A stretch of 64,000 bases of DNA, from NCBI RefSeq assembly GCF_900100195.1, contig NZ_FNES01000007.1, positions 62,001-126,000 on the forward strand, read 5' to 3'. Position numbers and translations under genes: made by a program. Under the pieces are notes generated by a model, which saw only the letters and a list, made by a program, of their open reading frames with translations, was not told where the DNA came from and searched no databases. This DNA is from Billgrantia gudaonensis (GTDB lineage: Bacteria > Pseudomonadota > Gammaproteobacteria > Pseudomonadales > Halomonadaceae). Position 1 is the stretch's first letter, and each line of letters opens with the position of its first letter. This document shows positions 43,277 to 51,724 of this stretch, in pieces.

Positions 43277-44770
43277 TCAGCCTTGCTCGCTGGTGGCGGG
43301 GGCGTCCGCCGCCTGTTTGATGGTCTTGAACTCCGAACAGCGCGCTGGGGTGGGAATGTTCTTTCCCGGGTTGAGCAGTTCGGCGGGGTCGAAGGCGGCC
43401 TTGGCGGCGCGGAAGGTGGCCAGCTCGTCGGGACGGAACTGGGCGCACATCTGGTTGATCTTCTCGCGGCCCACGCCGTGCTCGCCGGTGATGGTGCCGC
43501 CCACGGCCACGCAGAGCTCGAGGATCTCGCCGCCCAGCGCTTCGGCGACGTCGAGCTCGCCCTCGCGGTTGGCGTCGAAGAGGATCAGCGGATGCATGTT
43601 GCCGTCGCCGGCGTGGAAGACGTTGGCCACGCGTAGCCCGTAGCGCTCGGAGAGCTCGGCGATGCCGGTAAGCACGCGGGGCAGGGCGCGGCGCGGGATG
43701 GTGCCGTCCATGCAGTAGTAGTCCGGTGACATGCGGCCCACGGCGGGGAAGGCGTTCTTGCGGCCCGCCCAGAAGCGGGCGCGCTCGGCCTCGTCGCGTG
43801 CCTGACGCACTTCGGTGGCGCCGGCTGCTTCCAGGACCCGACGGACCCGCGCGCAGTCGTCGTCGACGTCGGCCTCCACGCCGTCGAGTTCGCACAGCAG
43901 GATCGCCTCGGCGCCGACCGGATAGCCGGCCTTGACGAAGTCCTCGGCGGCCTGGATGGCGAGTTTGTCCATCATCTCCAGCCCGCCGGGGATGATGCCT
44001 GCCTCGATGATATCGCCCACGGCGAGGCCGGCTTTTTCCACGTCGTCGAAGCTGGCCATCAGCACCTTGGCGGTCTCGGGTTTGGGCAGCAGCTTGACGG
44101 TGATCTCGGTGACCACGCCGAGCATCCCCTCGGAGCCGGTGAACAGCGCCATGAGGTCGAAGCCGGGGGCATCCAGGGCATCGCTGCCCAGCGTCAGGGT
44201 TTCGCCCTCGATGGTCAGCACCTGCGCCTGGATGACGTTGTGCACGGTGAGACCGTACTTGAGGCAGTGCACGCCGCCGGCGTTCTCGGCCACGTTGCCG
44301 CCGATGGAGCAGGCGATCTGCGACGAGGGATCCGGGGCGTAGTAGAGGCCGTAGGGGGCCGCCGCTTCGGAGATGGCCAGGTTGCGCACGCCGGGCTGGA
44401 CGCGGGCGATGCGCGCTTCGGGGTCGATCTCGAGGATGCGCGCGAATCGCGACAGCACCAGCAGCACGCCCTGCTCCAGCGGCAGGGAGCCCGCGGAAAG
44501 GCCGGTGCCGGCGCCGCGGGTCACCACCGGCACGCCAAGCGCATGGCAGCGGGCCAGCAAGGTGCGCACCTGGTCGAGGGTGTCGGGCAGGGCCACCAGC
44601 ATGGGCAGGGCACGGTAGACCGAGAGGCCGTCGCACTCGAAGGGGCGCATGTCCTCCTCGCGATGGAGCAGCGTCATGTCGGGCAGGTGGCGGGCCAGGT
44701 CGGCTTGCACCTCGGCCGGGTCGCGGTTGGGGAGCGGCCCGTCGAGCCGTTCGTCATAGAGGATGTTCAT
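43277..44770 (-). CDS. glcD: Glycolate oxidase FAD-linked subunit
   Basis: A 497-residue flavoprotein, catalytic subunit of glycolate oxidase (glycolate to glyoxylate). 'VVTRGAGTGLSAGSLPLE' is the FAD-binding PCMH domain; 'NVFHAGDGNMHP' and 'ITGEHGVGREK' are in the C-terminal cap. ATG 44770 with GGGAGAGA upstream. First of glcDEFG; an AT-rich leader with a 12-bp palindrome lies upstream. Confidence 0.96.
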   Translation of the reverse strand: MNILYDERLDGPLPNRDPAEVQADLARHLPDMTLLHREEDMRPFECDGLSVYRALPMLVALPDTLDQVRTLLARCHALGVPVVTRGAGTGLSAGSLPLEQGVLLVLSRFARILEIDPEARIARVQPGVRNLAISEAAAPYGLYYAPDPSSQIACSIGGNVAENAGGVHCLKYGLTVHNVIQAQVLTIEGETLTLGSDALDAPGFDLMALFTGSEGMLGVVTEITVKLLPKPETAKVLMASFDDVEKAGLAVGDIIEAGIIPGGLEMMDKLAIQAAEDFVKAGYPVGAEAILLCELDGVEADVDDDCARVRRVLEAAGATEVRQARDEAERARFWAGRKNAFPAVGRMSPDYYCMDGTIPRRALPRVLTGIAELSERYGLRVANVFHAGDGNMHPLILFDANREGELDVAEALGGEILELCVAVGGTITGEHGVGREKINQMCAQFRPDELATFRAAKAAFDPAELLNPGKNIPTPARCSEFKTIKQAADAPATSEQG

Positions 44771-44833
44771 GGTCTCTCCCGGGATGGCGGCGCCTGACTG
44801 CATTCTAGGTGGAGAGGCTGATGTGTGTAAATG

Positions 44834-44845
44834 GAAAATATTTTC
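44834..44845. promoter_or_regulatory. 12-bp AT-rich palindrome upstream of glcD
   Basis: GAAAATATTTTC is a perfect palindrome in the only AT-rich part of the lldP-glcD gap, 64 bp upstream of the glcD start. Candidate operator or promoter region; no regulator can be assigned. Confidence 0.35.
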
Positions 44846-44881
44846 AGGATTTTGGTCGGGACGATTCCAGGGCAACGACGA

Positions 44882-44907
44882 CGGCCCCGCCGAGGTCGAC
44901 GGGGCCG
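44882..44907 (-). terminator. Hairpin after the lactate/glycolate permease gene
   Basis: CGGCCCCG pairs with CGGGGCCG 24 bp beyond the permease stop codon; an inner CGA/TCG extends the stem. No T-run. Confidence 0.5.
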
Positions 44908-44930
44908 GTGAATTGCCAGGCTTGCGCCGG

Positions 44931-46631
44931 TCAGCCGAGGCTGAGCAGCGGGTCCGAGACGCCCAGCACGTAGAAGGCCACCAGCCCGATCACGCCGGTG
45001 AGCAGCAGATAGTAGATCGTCGGCAGAATGGTCTTGCGAATGGTGTCGCCTTCGCGACCCAGCAGGCCCACCGTGGCCGAGGCGGCCACCACGTTGTGAA
45101 TGGCGATCATGTTGCCTGCCGCGGCACCCACGGCTTGCAGTGCCACCATCATGGCGGTGGAGATGCCGAGCTGCTGCGCGACGTTGAACTGGAAGTCCGA
45201 CAGCATCAGGTTCGACACCGTGTTGGAGCCGGCGATGAAGGCGCCCAGACCGCCCACGGCCGGTGCGAACAGCGGGTAGATGTCGCCCACTCCGTCGGCG
45301 ACGAAGCGCGCCATGGCTACCGGCATGGAGACCAGATCGGACGCGTTGACCCCGGAATTGATCAGGATGCGCACCATGGGGATGGTGAAGATCAGCACGA
45401 AGCCGGCGCCGAGCAGCGTCTTGGAGGATTCGCCGAAGGCGGCCTTGAGTTCGCTGCCGCGCATGCGATGGATCACTGCGGTGACCAGCACCACCATCAG
45501 CAGGATGCCTCCGGGCAGGTAGAGCGGCTGGACGCTGCCGGAAACGCCGGCTTCGCCGAGGATGTCGCTCCAGCCGAAGGCGAACGAGGTCAGGGCGTTC
45601 TTGATCGGTTCGACGGTGCGCGAGATGACCAGGAAGACGGCCAGCAGCACGTAGGGCACCCAGCCCATGAAGGTGGAGATCGGAGCTTTGCCGGTGACGT
45701 CGTCGAGCTTGATCTCGAGATTGCCGATCCAGTTGTCCGGCCATTGGCTGGACTCGGCGAAGTCCCAGGTGTCCTTGGGCAGCAGGAAGCCGCGGCGCGC
45801 CGCCGGCACGACGATGGCCAGGCCGACCATGGCGCCGATCATCGACGGGAATTCCGGTCCCAGCAGTACGCCGGCCAGAGCGTAGGGCACCACGAAGGCG
45901 ACGCCGGCGAACAGGGCGAACGGCGTGATCGAAAGTCCCTCCTTCCAGGAACGGTTGGCGCCGAAGAAGCGCACCATGATCACCACCATGATGAGCGGCA
46001 TCAGCACGCCGACCAGAGCGTGGACGATGGCGACTTCAGCGGCGATCAGACGGAAGTATTCGAGCCAGGTATGCCCGCCCGCTTCCAGCGCCTCGCTGAT
46101 GCCGGAGCGGTCGATACCGCCGGTGACGCCGACCACGATGGGCGTGCCCACGGCACCGAAGGAGACCGGGGTCGACTGGATCATCATGCCCACGACCACG
46201 GCGGCCAGTGCCGGGAAGCCGAGTGCCACCATCAGCGGCGCGGCCACGGCAGCCGGGGTGCCGAAACCCGAAGCGCCCTCGATGAAGCAGCCGAACAGCC
46301 AGGCGACGATGATTGCTTGTACCCGGCGGTCGGGGCTGATGCCGGAGAAGCCGTTGCGAATCGCCTTGATGCCGCCGGAGTGCTTGAGCGTGTTGAGCAG
46401 CAGAATGGCGCCGAAGATGATCCACAGGATGGCGACCGTGAGGATCAGCCCCTGGAAGGTGGACGCCAGCACCCGGCTGACGCTCATGTCCCAGGCGAGT
46501 AGCGCGATCAAGGCCGTTACCGCATAGACCACGGGCATGGCCGTGCGCGCGGGCAGGCGAAAACCGATTAGCAGGATGCCCGCCAGCAGCAGCGGCGTGA
46601 AGGCGAGCAGCGCAAGAGTCGTGTCCGTCAT
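44931..46631 (-). CDS. L-lactate/glycolate permease (LldP/GlcA family)
   Basis: A 566-residue permease with about 13 helices. '[30 protein letters not shown]' region ([11 protein letters not shown] visible) is the LctP signature. Transports 2-hydroxymonocarboxylates in symport with protons. The placement directly upstream of glcDEFG suggests glycolate, while the perfect LldR/PdhR-type operator upstream suggests lactate; it may carry both. Confidence 0.93.
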   Translation of the reverse strand: MTDTTLALLAFTPLLLAGILLIGFRLPARTAMPVVYAVTALIALLAWDMSVSRVLASTFQGLILTVAILWIIFGAILLLNTLKHSGGIKAIRNGFSGISPDRRVQAIIVAWLFGCFIEGASGFGTPAAVAAPLMVALGFPALAAVVVGMMIQSTPVSFGAVGTPIVVGVTGGIDRSGISEALEAGGHTWLEYFRLIAAEVAIVHALVGVLMPLIMVVIMVRFFGANRSWKEGLSITPFALFAGVAFVVPYALAGVLLGPEFPSMIGAMVGLAIVVPAARRGFLLPKDTWDFAESSQWPDNWIGNLEIKLDDVTGKAPISTFMGWVPYVLLAVFLVISRTVEPIKNALTSFAFGWSDILGEAGVSGSVQPLYLPGGILLMVVLVTAVIHRMRGSELKAAFGESSKTLLGAGFVLIFTIPMVRILINSGVNASDLVSMPVAMARFVADGVGDIYPLFAPAVGGLGAFIAGSNTVSNLMLSDFQFNVAQQLGISTAMMVALQAVGAAAGNMIAIHNVVAASATVGLLGREGDTIRKTILPTIYYLLLTGVIGLVAFYVLGVSDPLLSLG

Positions 46632-46999
46632 GGGCAGTGGGACCTCGCAGTGGATTGTTGGTTGGAACGTAGATCGTCGTGCGACCGACGCTGGCGAGTC
46701 GCAAGATACGTCGGCTCGGACGAGAAGGCCATCGATGGGTAATTGGTATTACCAATTTAGATGTAAGAGGCGTGCGCTTAGATTCTCGATTTTATGTTTT
46801 ATAAACAGTGCCTTGTCGGTTTTCTCAAAGAATGGAGGGACGCTCGGCGCCGCATGAAGGTTAGACTAATGGACAAAACGGGTGCGGAGTGGGCAACTGC
46901 AGAAGCCGTTTGTCAGCGAGCGAGCAAGGCTGGCACTATCGCGTGATGGCCGGGCGACGCCCGGCGCGGAGACGATCACCATCACGCCAGGAGACGAGC
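46632..46999. other. Divergent intergenic region between the permease and glutathione transferase genes
   Basis: No gene is supported in these 368 bp. The region holds the operator at 46741-46757 and an AT-rich stretch (about 46738-46840) likely to contain promoters in both directions, including 'TTTTATAA' near 46797. Confidence 0.6.
46741..46757. promoter_or_regulatory. LldR/PdhR-type operator
   Basis: AATTGGT-ATT-ACCAATT is a perfect 7-3-7 palindrome and matches the published ATTGGT-N3-ACCAAT consensus of PdhR/LldR (GntR family). It is 110 bp upstream of the permease start. No lldR/pdhR gene is present in the window. Confidence 0.8.
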
Positions 47000-47707
47000 A
47001 TGGCACGGGTACTCTACGAACTCTGTGGAATCGATGAAAGGCTGCGTTTTTCACCCTACTGCTGGCGGGTTCGCTATGCACTGGCCCACAAGGGGCTGGA
47101 GGCGGAGTGTCGCCCTTGGCATTTCACCGACAAGGAGGCGCTGGCCTTCGCCGACCACGACAAGGTGCCGGTGTTCGTCGACGGCGATGAGGTCGTGACC
47201 GACAGCTACGCCATTCTGCGCTATCTGGATCGGGTGTATCCCGAAGCGCCGCTGCTCGGCGATGGCCTGGCCGAGTCGCGGGCACGCTTCTTCAAGCACT
47301 ATGCCGAACGCGCCCTGGCACCGGCGATGCTGCGCACCATCATCATGGATCTGCTCAATGCCATCCATCCCAAGGATCGCGACTACTTTCGCGAGACCCG
47401 CGAGAAACGCTTCGGCCGCGCTCTGGAAGAGTTCCACTCCCCGGCCAAGGGACTGACGCAGCTGGATGCCGCTCTGGAGCCTCTGCGCGGCTGCCTGAAG
47501 GATGCCGACTTTCTCGACGGCGAGTCGCCGGCGGCGGCCGATTATCTGGTGTTCGGCAACTTCATGTGGGCGCGCTGCGTCTCCACCGCGGATCTCGTCT
47601 CCAATGCCGACCCGGTCTACGCCTGGCTCGAGCGCATGCTCGACCAGCACGATGGCCTGGGTCGCCACGCCGTGCGGGTCACCGATATCGAAGGCGCTTA
47701 CCGCTAG
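47000..47707 (+). CDS. Glutathione S-transferase family protein
   Basis: A 235-residue cytosolic GST. The N-terminal thioredoxin fold has 'RFSPYCWRVRYALAHKGLE' (active Ser/Cys region) and 'VPVFVDGDEVVTDSYAILRYLD' (glutathione gamma-Glu site); the C-terminal helical domain follows. ATG 47000 after CAGGAGACG. Conjugation or isomerisation substrate unknown. Monocistronic by appearance. Confidence 0.9.
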   Translation: MARVLYELCGIDERLRFSPYCWRVRYALAHKGLEAECRPWHFTDKEALAFADHDKVPVFVDGDEVVTDSYAILRYLDRVYPEAPLLGDGLAESRARFFKHYAERALAPAMLRTIIMDLLNAIHPKDRDYFRETREKRFGRALEEFHSPAKGLTQLDAALEPLRGCLKDADFLDGESPAAADYLVFGNFMWARCVSTADLVSNADPVYAWLERMLDQHDGLGRHAVRVTDIEGAYR

Positions 47708-47742
47708 CAGCCGCACCGACTGCGGGCTCGAAAGACGCCTTG

Positions 47743-47771
47743 TTGCACTGCACAAAAAAGCTTGCTATGCT
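47743..47771 (+). promoter_or_regulatory. Predicted phasin promoter with flanking TGCA-N-TGCA operators
   Basis: TTGCAC (47743-47748) and TATGCT (47766-47771) are separated by 17 bp. TGCACTGCA (47744-47752) overlaps the -35 and TGCATTGCA (47771-47779) follows the -10, centres 27 bp apart. TGCA-rich twin sites of this sort are bound by the PHA-responsive repressor PhaR in other proteobacteria; that gene is not in the window. Confidence 0.7.
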
Positions 47772-47838
47772 GCATTGCAACAAGGCGGTTCCGGTGATGG
47801 GATCCTGCCTTGGCTACCGAAACCAGAGGAGGTGCATC

Positions 47839-48189
47839 ATGAGCAAGACCCAATCAACCGCAACCCAGCAGTTCGACACTCTGTTCCTCGGCCCGGCCCG
47901 TACCTACGGCGCGCTGAGCCTCGAGTACACCGAGAAGCTGGTGGCGGCTCAGTTCGAGGCCTTCCGTGCCTACACCGACCTGAGCCTTGCCCAGGCGCGC
48001 GCCTGGCTGGACGTGAAGGATGCCGAAGGCCTCAAGCAGGTCGTGGAATCGCAGCAGAAAGCGGCCCAGGATCTCGGCGAGCGTGTCAAGGGCGACGCCG
48101 AAAAGGTCGTGACCCTGAGCCAGGAGTACCTGCAGAAGGGGCAGAAGCTGGCCGAAGAGAACGTCAAGGCCGCCAGCAGCGCAAAATAA
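47839..48189 (+). CDS. Phasin family protein
   Basis: A 116-residue helical protein of the phasin 2 type: 'LSLEYTEKLVAAQFEAFRAY' and a C-terminal coiled region with no Cys. Phasins coat polyhydroxyalkanoate granules and control their size. ATG 47839 follows AGAGGAGG. The promoter carries twin TGCA-N-TGCA sites, fitting PhaR-type repression that is lifted when PHA accumulates. No phaC or phaA/B genes are nearby. Confidence 0.88.
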   Translation: MSKTQSTATQQFDTLFLGPARTYGALSLEYTEKLVAAQFEAFRAYTDLSLAQARAWLDVKDAEGLKQVVESQQKAAQDLGERVKGDAEKVVTLSQEYLQKGQKLAEENVKAASSAK

Positions 48190-48204
48190 CGGCACGAACG
48201 AGCC

Positions 48205-48225
48205 GGGCGCGTCGCCGACGCGCCC
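48205..48225 (+). terminator. Hairpin directly after the phasin gene
   Basis: GGGCGCGTC-GCC-GACGCGCCC (9-bp perfect stem) followed by GTTCT, 15 bp beyond the phasin stop codon. Confidence 0.6.
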
Positions 48226-48234
48226 GTTCTCCGC

Positions 48235-48268
48235 GAAGCCACCGCTCCCCTCGGGGAGCGGTGGCTTC
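48235..48268. terminator. Bidirectional terminator hairpin
   Basis: GAAGCCACCGCTCCCC and its exact reverse complement form a 16-bp perfect stem around TC, between the convergent phasin and phosphoribosyltransferase genes. Confidence 0.75.
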
Positions 48269-48294
48269 GTCTTGCATGGCAATGCGCGAAGCGA

Positions 48295-48915
48295 TCAGCG
48301 CGTGGGTTGCTCCAGCAGGGCGATCACTTCCTCGTCCGAAACCTGGCCGAAGTTGGCGAAGAACTGTCCGACTGCCATGAAGTTGGGCGGAACCGCCAAA
48401 CACACTACCTCGTCCGCCAGGGGCTCGAGGCGGGCGACTGCCTCTTCGGAGGCTACCGCCAGCGCTGCGATCAATCGGGCGGGACGCCCCTGCAGCGTTT
48501 TCAGGGCCGCTTCCATGGTGGCTCCGGTCGCGCTGCCGTCATCGACGACGATCACCACGCGGTCGTCGGGCGGAATCGGTGGGTGCACGGGCGTGTAGCG
48601 CTCGCGTCGCTGCTGCAGCACCTGGCGCTGGCGCTCGGCCTCCCGCTCCACCACTTCGGAGGAGAAGCGCGAGGCGGCGGGGTCGAGATACCTTTCGCCG
48701 GCCTCGTTGACCGCACCGATGGCGAACTCCGGGCTGCCAGGAGCCCCGATCTTGTGCACGAGCACCACGTCCAGTTCCCCTTCCAGCGCTGTCGCCAGGT
48801 GCCAGCCCATGGGCACCCCTCCTCGAGGGATGGCCAGCACCAGGGGATTCACGCCTTTGAGGTGCATGAGGCGGTCGGCCAGACGCTCGGCCGCATCGCG
48901 ACGGTCACGGAACAT
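48295..48915 (-). CDS. Phosphoribosyltransferase family protein
   Basis: A 206-residue type I PRTase fold protein. The PRPP-binding loop is 'VVIVVDDGSATGATMEAAL'. These stand-alone proteins ('FRDRRDAAERLADRL' N-terminus) are often encoded with alpha/beta hydrolases and stress genes; their substrate is unassigned. ATG 48915 is chosen because AGGAGG is 6 nt upstream; a GTG at 48918 is adjacent. Confidence 0.88.
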   Translation of the reverse strand: MFRDRRDAAERLADRLMHLKGVNPLVLAIPRGGVPMGWHLATALEGELDVVLVHKIGAPGSPEFAIGAVNEAGERYLDPAASRFSSEVVEREAERQRQVLQQRRERYTPVHPPIPPDDRVVIVVDDGSATGATMEAALKTLQGRPARLIAALAVASEEAVARLEPLADEVVCLAVPPNFMAVGQFFANFGQVSDEEVIALLEQPTR

Positions 48916-48992
48916 CACAGACCTCCTGAAGACGCCACTCCTGTTTGTCAGTGTAGCGGCAAGGTTCCGGTACGTTCAGCCACGAATCAGGG

Positions 48993-50378
48993 TCATCGGT
49001 TGGCGCTTTCACTCGTGGTCAGCGTGGCGTCTCGACGTTCGGGTGGCTGCCGACTGGGCTTGCCGGGCAGCACGGCATCGAGCGCCAGGGCGGCCACGGC
49101 GGCGGGAACCAGCCCCGATTTGAGCAACAGACCGGCTTGGCCCGGCATGGTCTCCGAGATCGCCTCGACCGCCGGCAGGCCGATGCCCAGGCTCAACGCC
49201 ACGGCAATGATCAGCATGGCGCGCTGGTCCAGTTCGCACTCCTGGATGATCTTGAGTCCGGCCGAGGCGATCATGCCGAACATCACGATGCCGGCGCCTC
49301 CCAATACGGCGTGGGGCATGGCGGCGACCAGGCCGCCCAGCTTGGGGAACAGCCCCATGGCGATCAGCAGCAGGCCGCCGATGGTCACCACATGGCGGCT
49401 GACCACGCCGGTCAAGGTGATCAGACCGACGTTCTGGGCATAGGCGGTATTGGGCAGGGTATTGAACACCGCGGCGAAGGAGGTGGCCACGCCGTCGGCC
49501 ATCACGCCGCCGGAGAGTTCGCGATCCTTGGCTGCCCGGCCAGCGCCGCCGGTGGTGATGGCGGAGATGTTGCCGATGGTCTCGAGACCCACCACGAACA
49601 TGATCAGTACCATGCCGGTGATCGCGGTCAGCGAGAATTCCATGCCGTACTCCAGCGGCTTGGGCACGGCGAACCAGCCGGCATCGGTGAGATGCGTGAA
49701 GTCGACCTTGCCCAGCGCAATGGCCACCAGGTAGCCGGCGACCAGGCCGAACAGGATCGACGAGGCCTTGATGAAGCCCCGCCCCAACTGGTGCACGGCG
49801 ATGGTGACCACCAGCACGAAGCAAGCCAGTGCCAGGTTGGTGGGAGACGCGAAGTCCTCCGAACCCACACCGCCGGCGGCGTAGTTCAACCCGACGGGCA
49901 TCAGGGTGATCCCGATCAGCAGCACCACGATGCCGGTCACTACGGGGGAGAACCAGTGGCGTATCTTCTTGAGGAAGGCGCCCAGAACGACCTGCATCAA
50001 ACCGGCGACGAAGGAAGCTCCGAGCACCGCCGGCAAGCCAAAGGCCTTGGCCAGCGGCAGGGCGACCGGCAGAAAGCCGAAGCTGGTGCCCTGGACGATG
50101 GGTAGGCGTGCGCCGATGGGGCCGATGCCGATCGTCTGAATCAGCGTCGACACCCCGGCGACGAACAGTGCCACCTGGATCAGAAATATCTGCTCTCCGG
50201 CACTGGCGCCGATCACGCCGGCAATGATGATCGGCGGGGTCACGTTACCCGCGAACATGGCCATGATGTGCTGCAGGCCCAGCGGAATGGCCTTGGCCAG
50301 CGGCGGCATGGCATCGGGGTTCCGGTTGATGGTCCGCGAGGGTCGGGGATGGGCGGAAGACTGCTCGGATTCGGTCAT
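48993..50378 (-). CDS. NCS2 family purine permease (uric acid/xanthine)
   Basis: A 461-residue nucleobase-cation symporter 2 protein with 14 predicted helices. 'GLQHIMAMFAGNVTPP' and 'TAYAQNVGLITLTGV' (QNVG in place of the usual QN-binding motif) are family marks; the sequence is of the xanthine/urate branch. ATG 50378 is used rather than an in-frame codon at 50453. Its position upstream of the urate genes suggests it imports urate or xanthine. A TGTACACA site lies 69 bp upstream. Confidence 0.9.
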   Translation of the reverse strand: MTESEQSSAHPRPSRTINRNPDAMPPLAKAIPLGLQHIMAMFAGNVTPPIIIAGVIGASAGEQIFLIQVALFVAGVSTLIQTIGIGPIGARLPIVQGTSFGFLPVALPLAKAFGLPAVLGASFVAGLMQVVLGAFLKKIRHWFSPVVTGIVVLLIGITLMPVGLNYAAGGVGSEDFASPTNLALACFVLVVTIAVHQLGRGFIKASSILFGLVAGYLVAIALGKVDFTHLTDAGWFAVPKPLEYGMEFSLTAITGMVLIMFVVGLETIGNISAITTGGAGRAAKDRELSGGVMADGVATSFAAVFNTLPNTAYAQNVGLITLTGVVSRHVVTIGGLLLIAMGLFPKLGGLVAAMPHAVLGGAGIVMFGMIASAGLKIIQECELDQRAMLIIAVALSLGIGLPAVEAISETMPGQAGLLLKSGLVPAAVAALALDAVLPGKPSRQPPERRDATLTTSESANR

Positions 50379-50446
50379 GTCGGGCTCTCGAACTTGTTGT
50401 TGTATTTCGTGGTGCAACTGGATTTTCACCACGATGCCGAAGTTAA

Positions 50447-50454
50447 TGTACACA
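50447..50454. promoter_or_regulatory. TGTACACA operator-like site before the NCS2 permease gene
   Basis: TGTACACA in an AT-rich leader, a member of the TTGTAYACA motif set seen before purine genes in this window. It is 69 bp upstream of the permease ATG. Confidence 0.5.
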
Positions 50455-50501
50455 ATCCATCGTGGTTACAAACACAATGCTAGCTTGTTTTGGTGTAGAC
50501 G

Positions 50502-51044
50502 CTAGTCGTCGGATGCCTGCTTCGCGACTCGCTCTTCCAGGCGGAAGCGGGCGATGCGGTTGATCTGCTCGATGGCGGTGCGTCGCTCCTCGGCCGGGTC
50601 GTTGGGCAGGCGTGCTTCGAAGGCGGCGAGGATGGCGTGGCGGTCGCTGCCCTTGACGGCCATGACGAAGGGAAAGCCGAACTTCTCCTTGTAGTCAGCG
50701 TTGAGGCGCTCGAAGCGGGCCATCTCCGCAGGGGTGCACTGATCGAGACCGGCGCCGGCTTGCTCACGGCTCGAGTCATCGGTGAGCTCGCCGGCAATGG
50801 CCGCCTTGCCGGCCAGGTCGGGGTGAGCGCGAATCACCGCGAGCTGGCGCTCGGCCGGGGCTTCGCGCAGCGTGCGCCCCATTGCCTCGGCGAGTCCGTC
50901 GGGGGTGTCTTCGGCGGCCGTCAGGCCACGCTCCCAAGTCTCGGCGGCTACCCAGGGAGAGTGCTCGTAGATGTCGCCGAAGCAGCCGACGAAGGCATCG
51001 CGGTCGAGCGAGCTGGGACGCGGGGTCAGGGTCAGGTCGTTCAT
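50502..51044 (-). CDS. uraD: 2-oxo-4-hydroxy-4-carboxy-5-ureidoimidazoline decarboxylase
   Basis: A 180-residue OHCU decarboxylase, forming S-allantoin. Catalytic His74 ('RAHPDLAGKAA'), the 'SSREQ' turn (Glu94, Gln95) and 'FGFPFVMAVKG' are intact. Divergent from uraH over 141 bp with a shared TGTATACA site. Both are needed to finish urate oxidation after PuuD. Confidence 0.95.
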   Translation of the reverse strand: MNDLTLTPRPSSLDRDAFVGCFGDIYEHSPWVAAETWERGLTAAEDTPDGLAEAMGRTLREAPAERQLAVIRAHPDLAGKAAIAGELTDDSSREQAGAGLDQCTPAEMARFERLNADYKEKFGFPFVMAVKGSDRHAILAAFEARLPNDPAEERRTAIEQINRIARFRLEERVAKQASDD

Positions 51045-51073
51045 GATCGGCTCCGGATATGGATTTCATGAAA

Positions 51074-51103
51074 TGTATACAGAAAATCTTTGAAATGTAC
51101 CAC
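51074..51103. promoter_or_regulatory. TGTATACA operator-like sites between uraD and uraH
   Basis: A perfect TGTATACA palindrome (51074-51081), preceded by GAAA, is followed 22 bp on by GAAATGTACCAC (51092-51103), a second partial site. They lie in the divergent promoter region. Confidence 0.6.
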
Positions 51104-51185
51104 GATGCACGCTAAAACTGTTCTTCATAGCATCGCACATGATGCCGGCCGCGTGCCGACATCGCCAAACACGAGGGAGAGACGC

Positions 51186-51539
51186 ATGGGCTACCTGACC
51201 ACCCACGTTCTGGACACTGCGCAGGGGCGTCCCGGCAAGGGCATTCGCATCGAGGTCCATCGCCTGGAGGGAGAACGCCGCACGCGCCTCAAGGAAGTGG
51301 TGACCAACGACGACGGTCGCTGCGATGGCCCCATCCTGGAAGGCGAGGTGTTCACCGTCGGCGAGTACGAGCTGGTGTTCCATGCCGGCGACTACCTCCG
51401 CGCCGAGGGTATCGAAGCACCGGAGCCGCGCTTCCTGGACGTCATCCCGCTGCGCTTCGGGGTGGCCGATGCGGATGCGCATTACCATGTGCCGCTGTTG
51501 CTGTCACCGTATGGCTATTCCACCTACCGCGGTAGCTAA
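51186..51539 (+). CDS. uraH: 5-hydroxyisourate hydrolase (transthyretin-like)
   Basis: A 117-residue enzyme hydrolysing 5-hydroxyisourate to OHCU. '[13 protein letters not shown]' (His7) at the N-terminus, '[20 protein letters not shown]' at the C-terminus with the diagnostic YRGS tetrapeptide. ATG 51186 follows GGGAGAGA. It lies 185 bp before puuD. Confidence 0.96.
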   Translation: MGYLTTHVLDTAQGRPGKGIRIEVHRLEGERRTRLKEVVTNDDGRCDGPILEGEVFTVGEYELVFHAGDYLRAEGIEAPEPRFLDVIPLRFGVADADAHYHVPLLLSPYGYSTYRGS

Positions 51540-51692
51540 GCGTTATCCGACACTGGCTGGGCTCGACCGTGCTGCGTTGATGAGCGGCTCGATTTGCGAA
51601 TTTGCAACGCGTAGCCGCGCGAGCCCCGTTCGTCTTTTCGCCGATTCTTGCCTTGCCTGGCCTTCGTTCGACCACGTCCGAATCAACGCTTC

Positions 51693-51700
51693 CTATACAA
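51693..51700. promoter_or_regulatory. Weak TTGTATA site before puuD
   Basis: CTATACAA (reverse complement TTGTATAG) lies 25 bp upstream of the puuD ATG. It matches the shared motif in seven of nine positions only. Confidence 0.3.
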
Positions 51701-51724
51701 CAACCACGTGACGAGACCCCTCAG

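Noticed and set aside
42165..44636. An 823-codon open frame covering glcE and much of glcD
   Set aside because: Only the glcE part has homology; the rest is an Arg/Pro-rich out-of-frame reading of glcD, a product of high GC.
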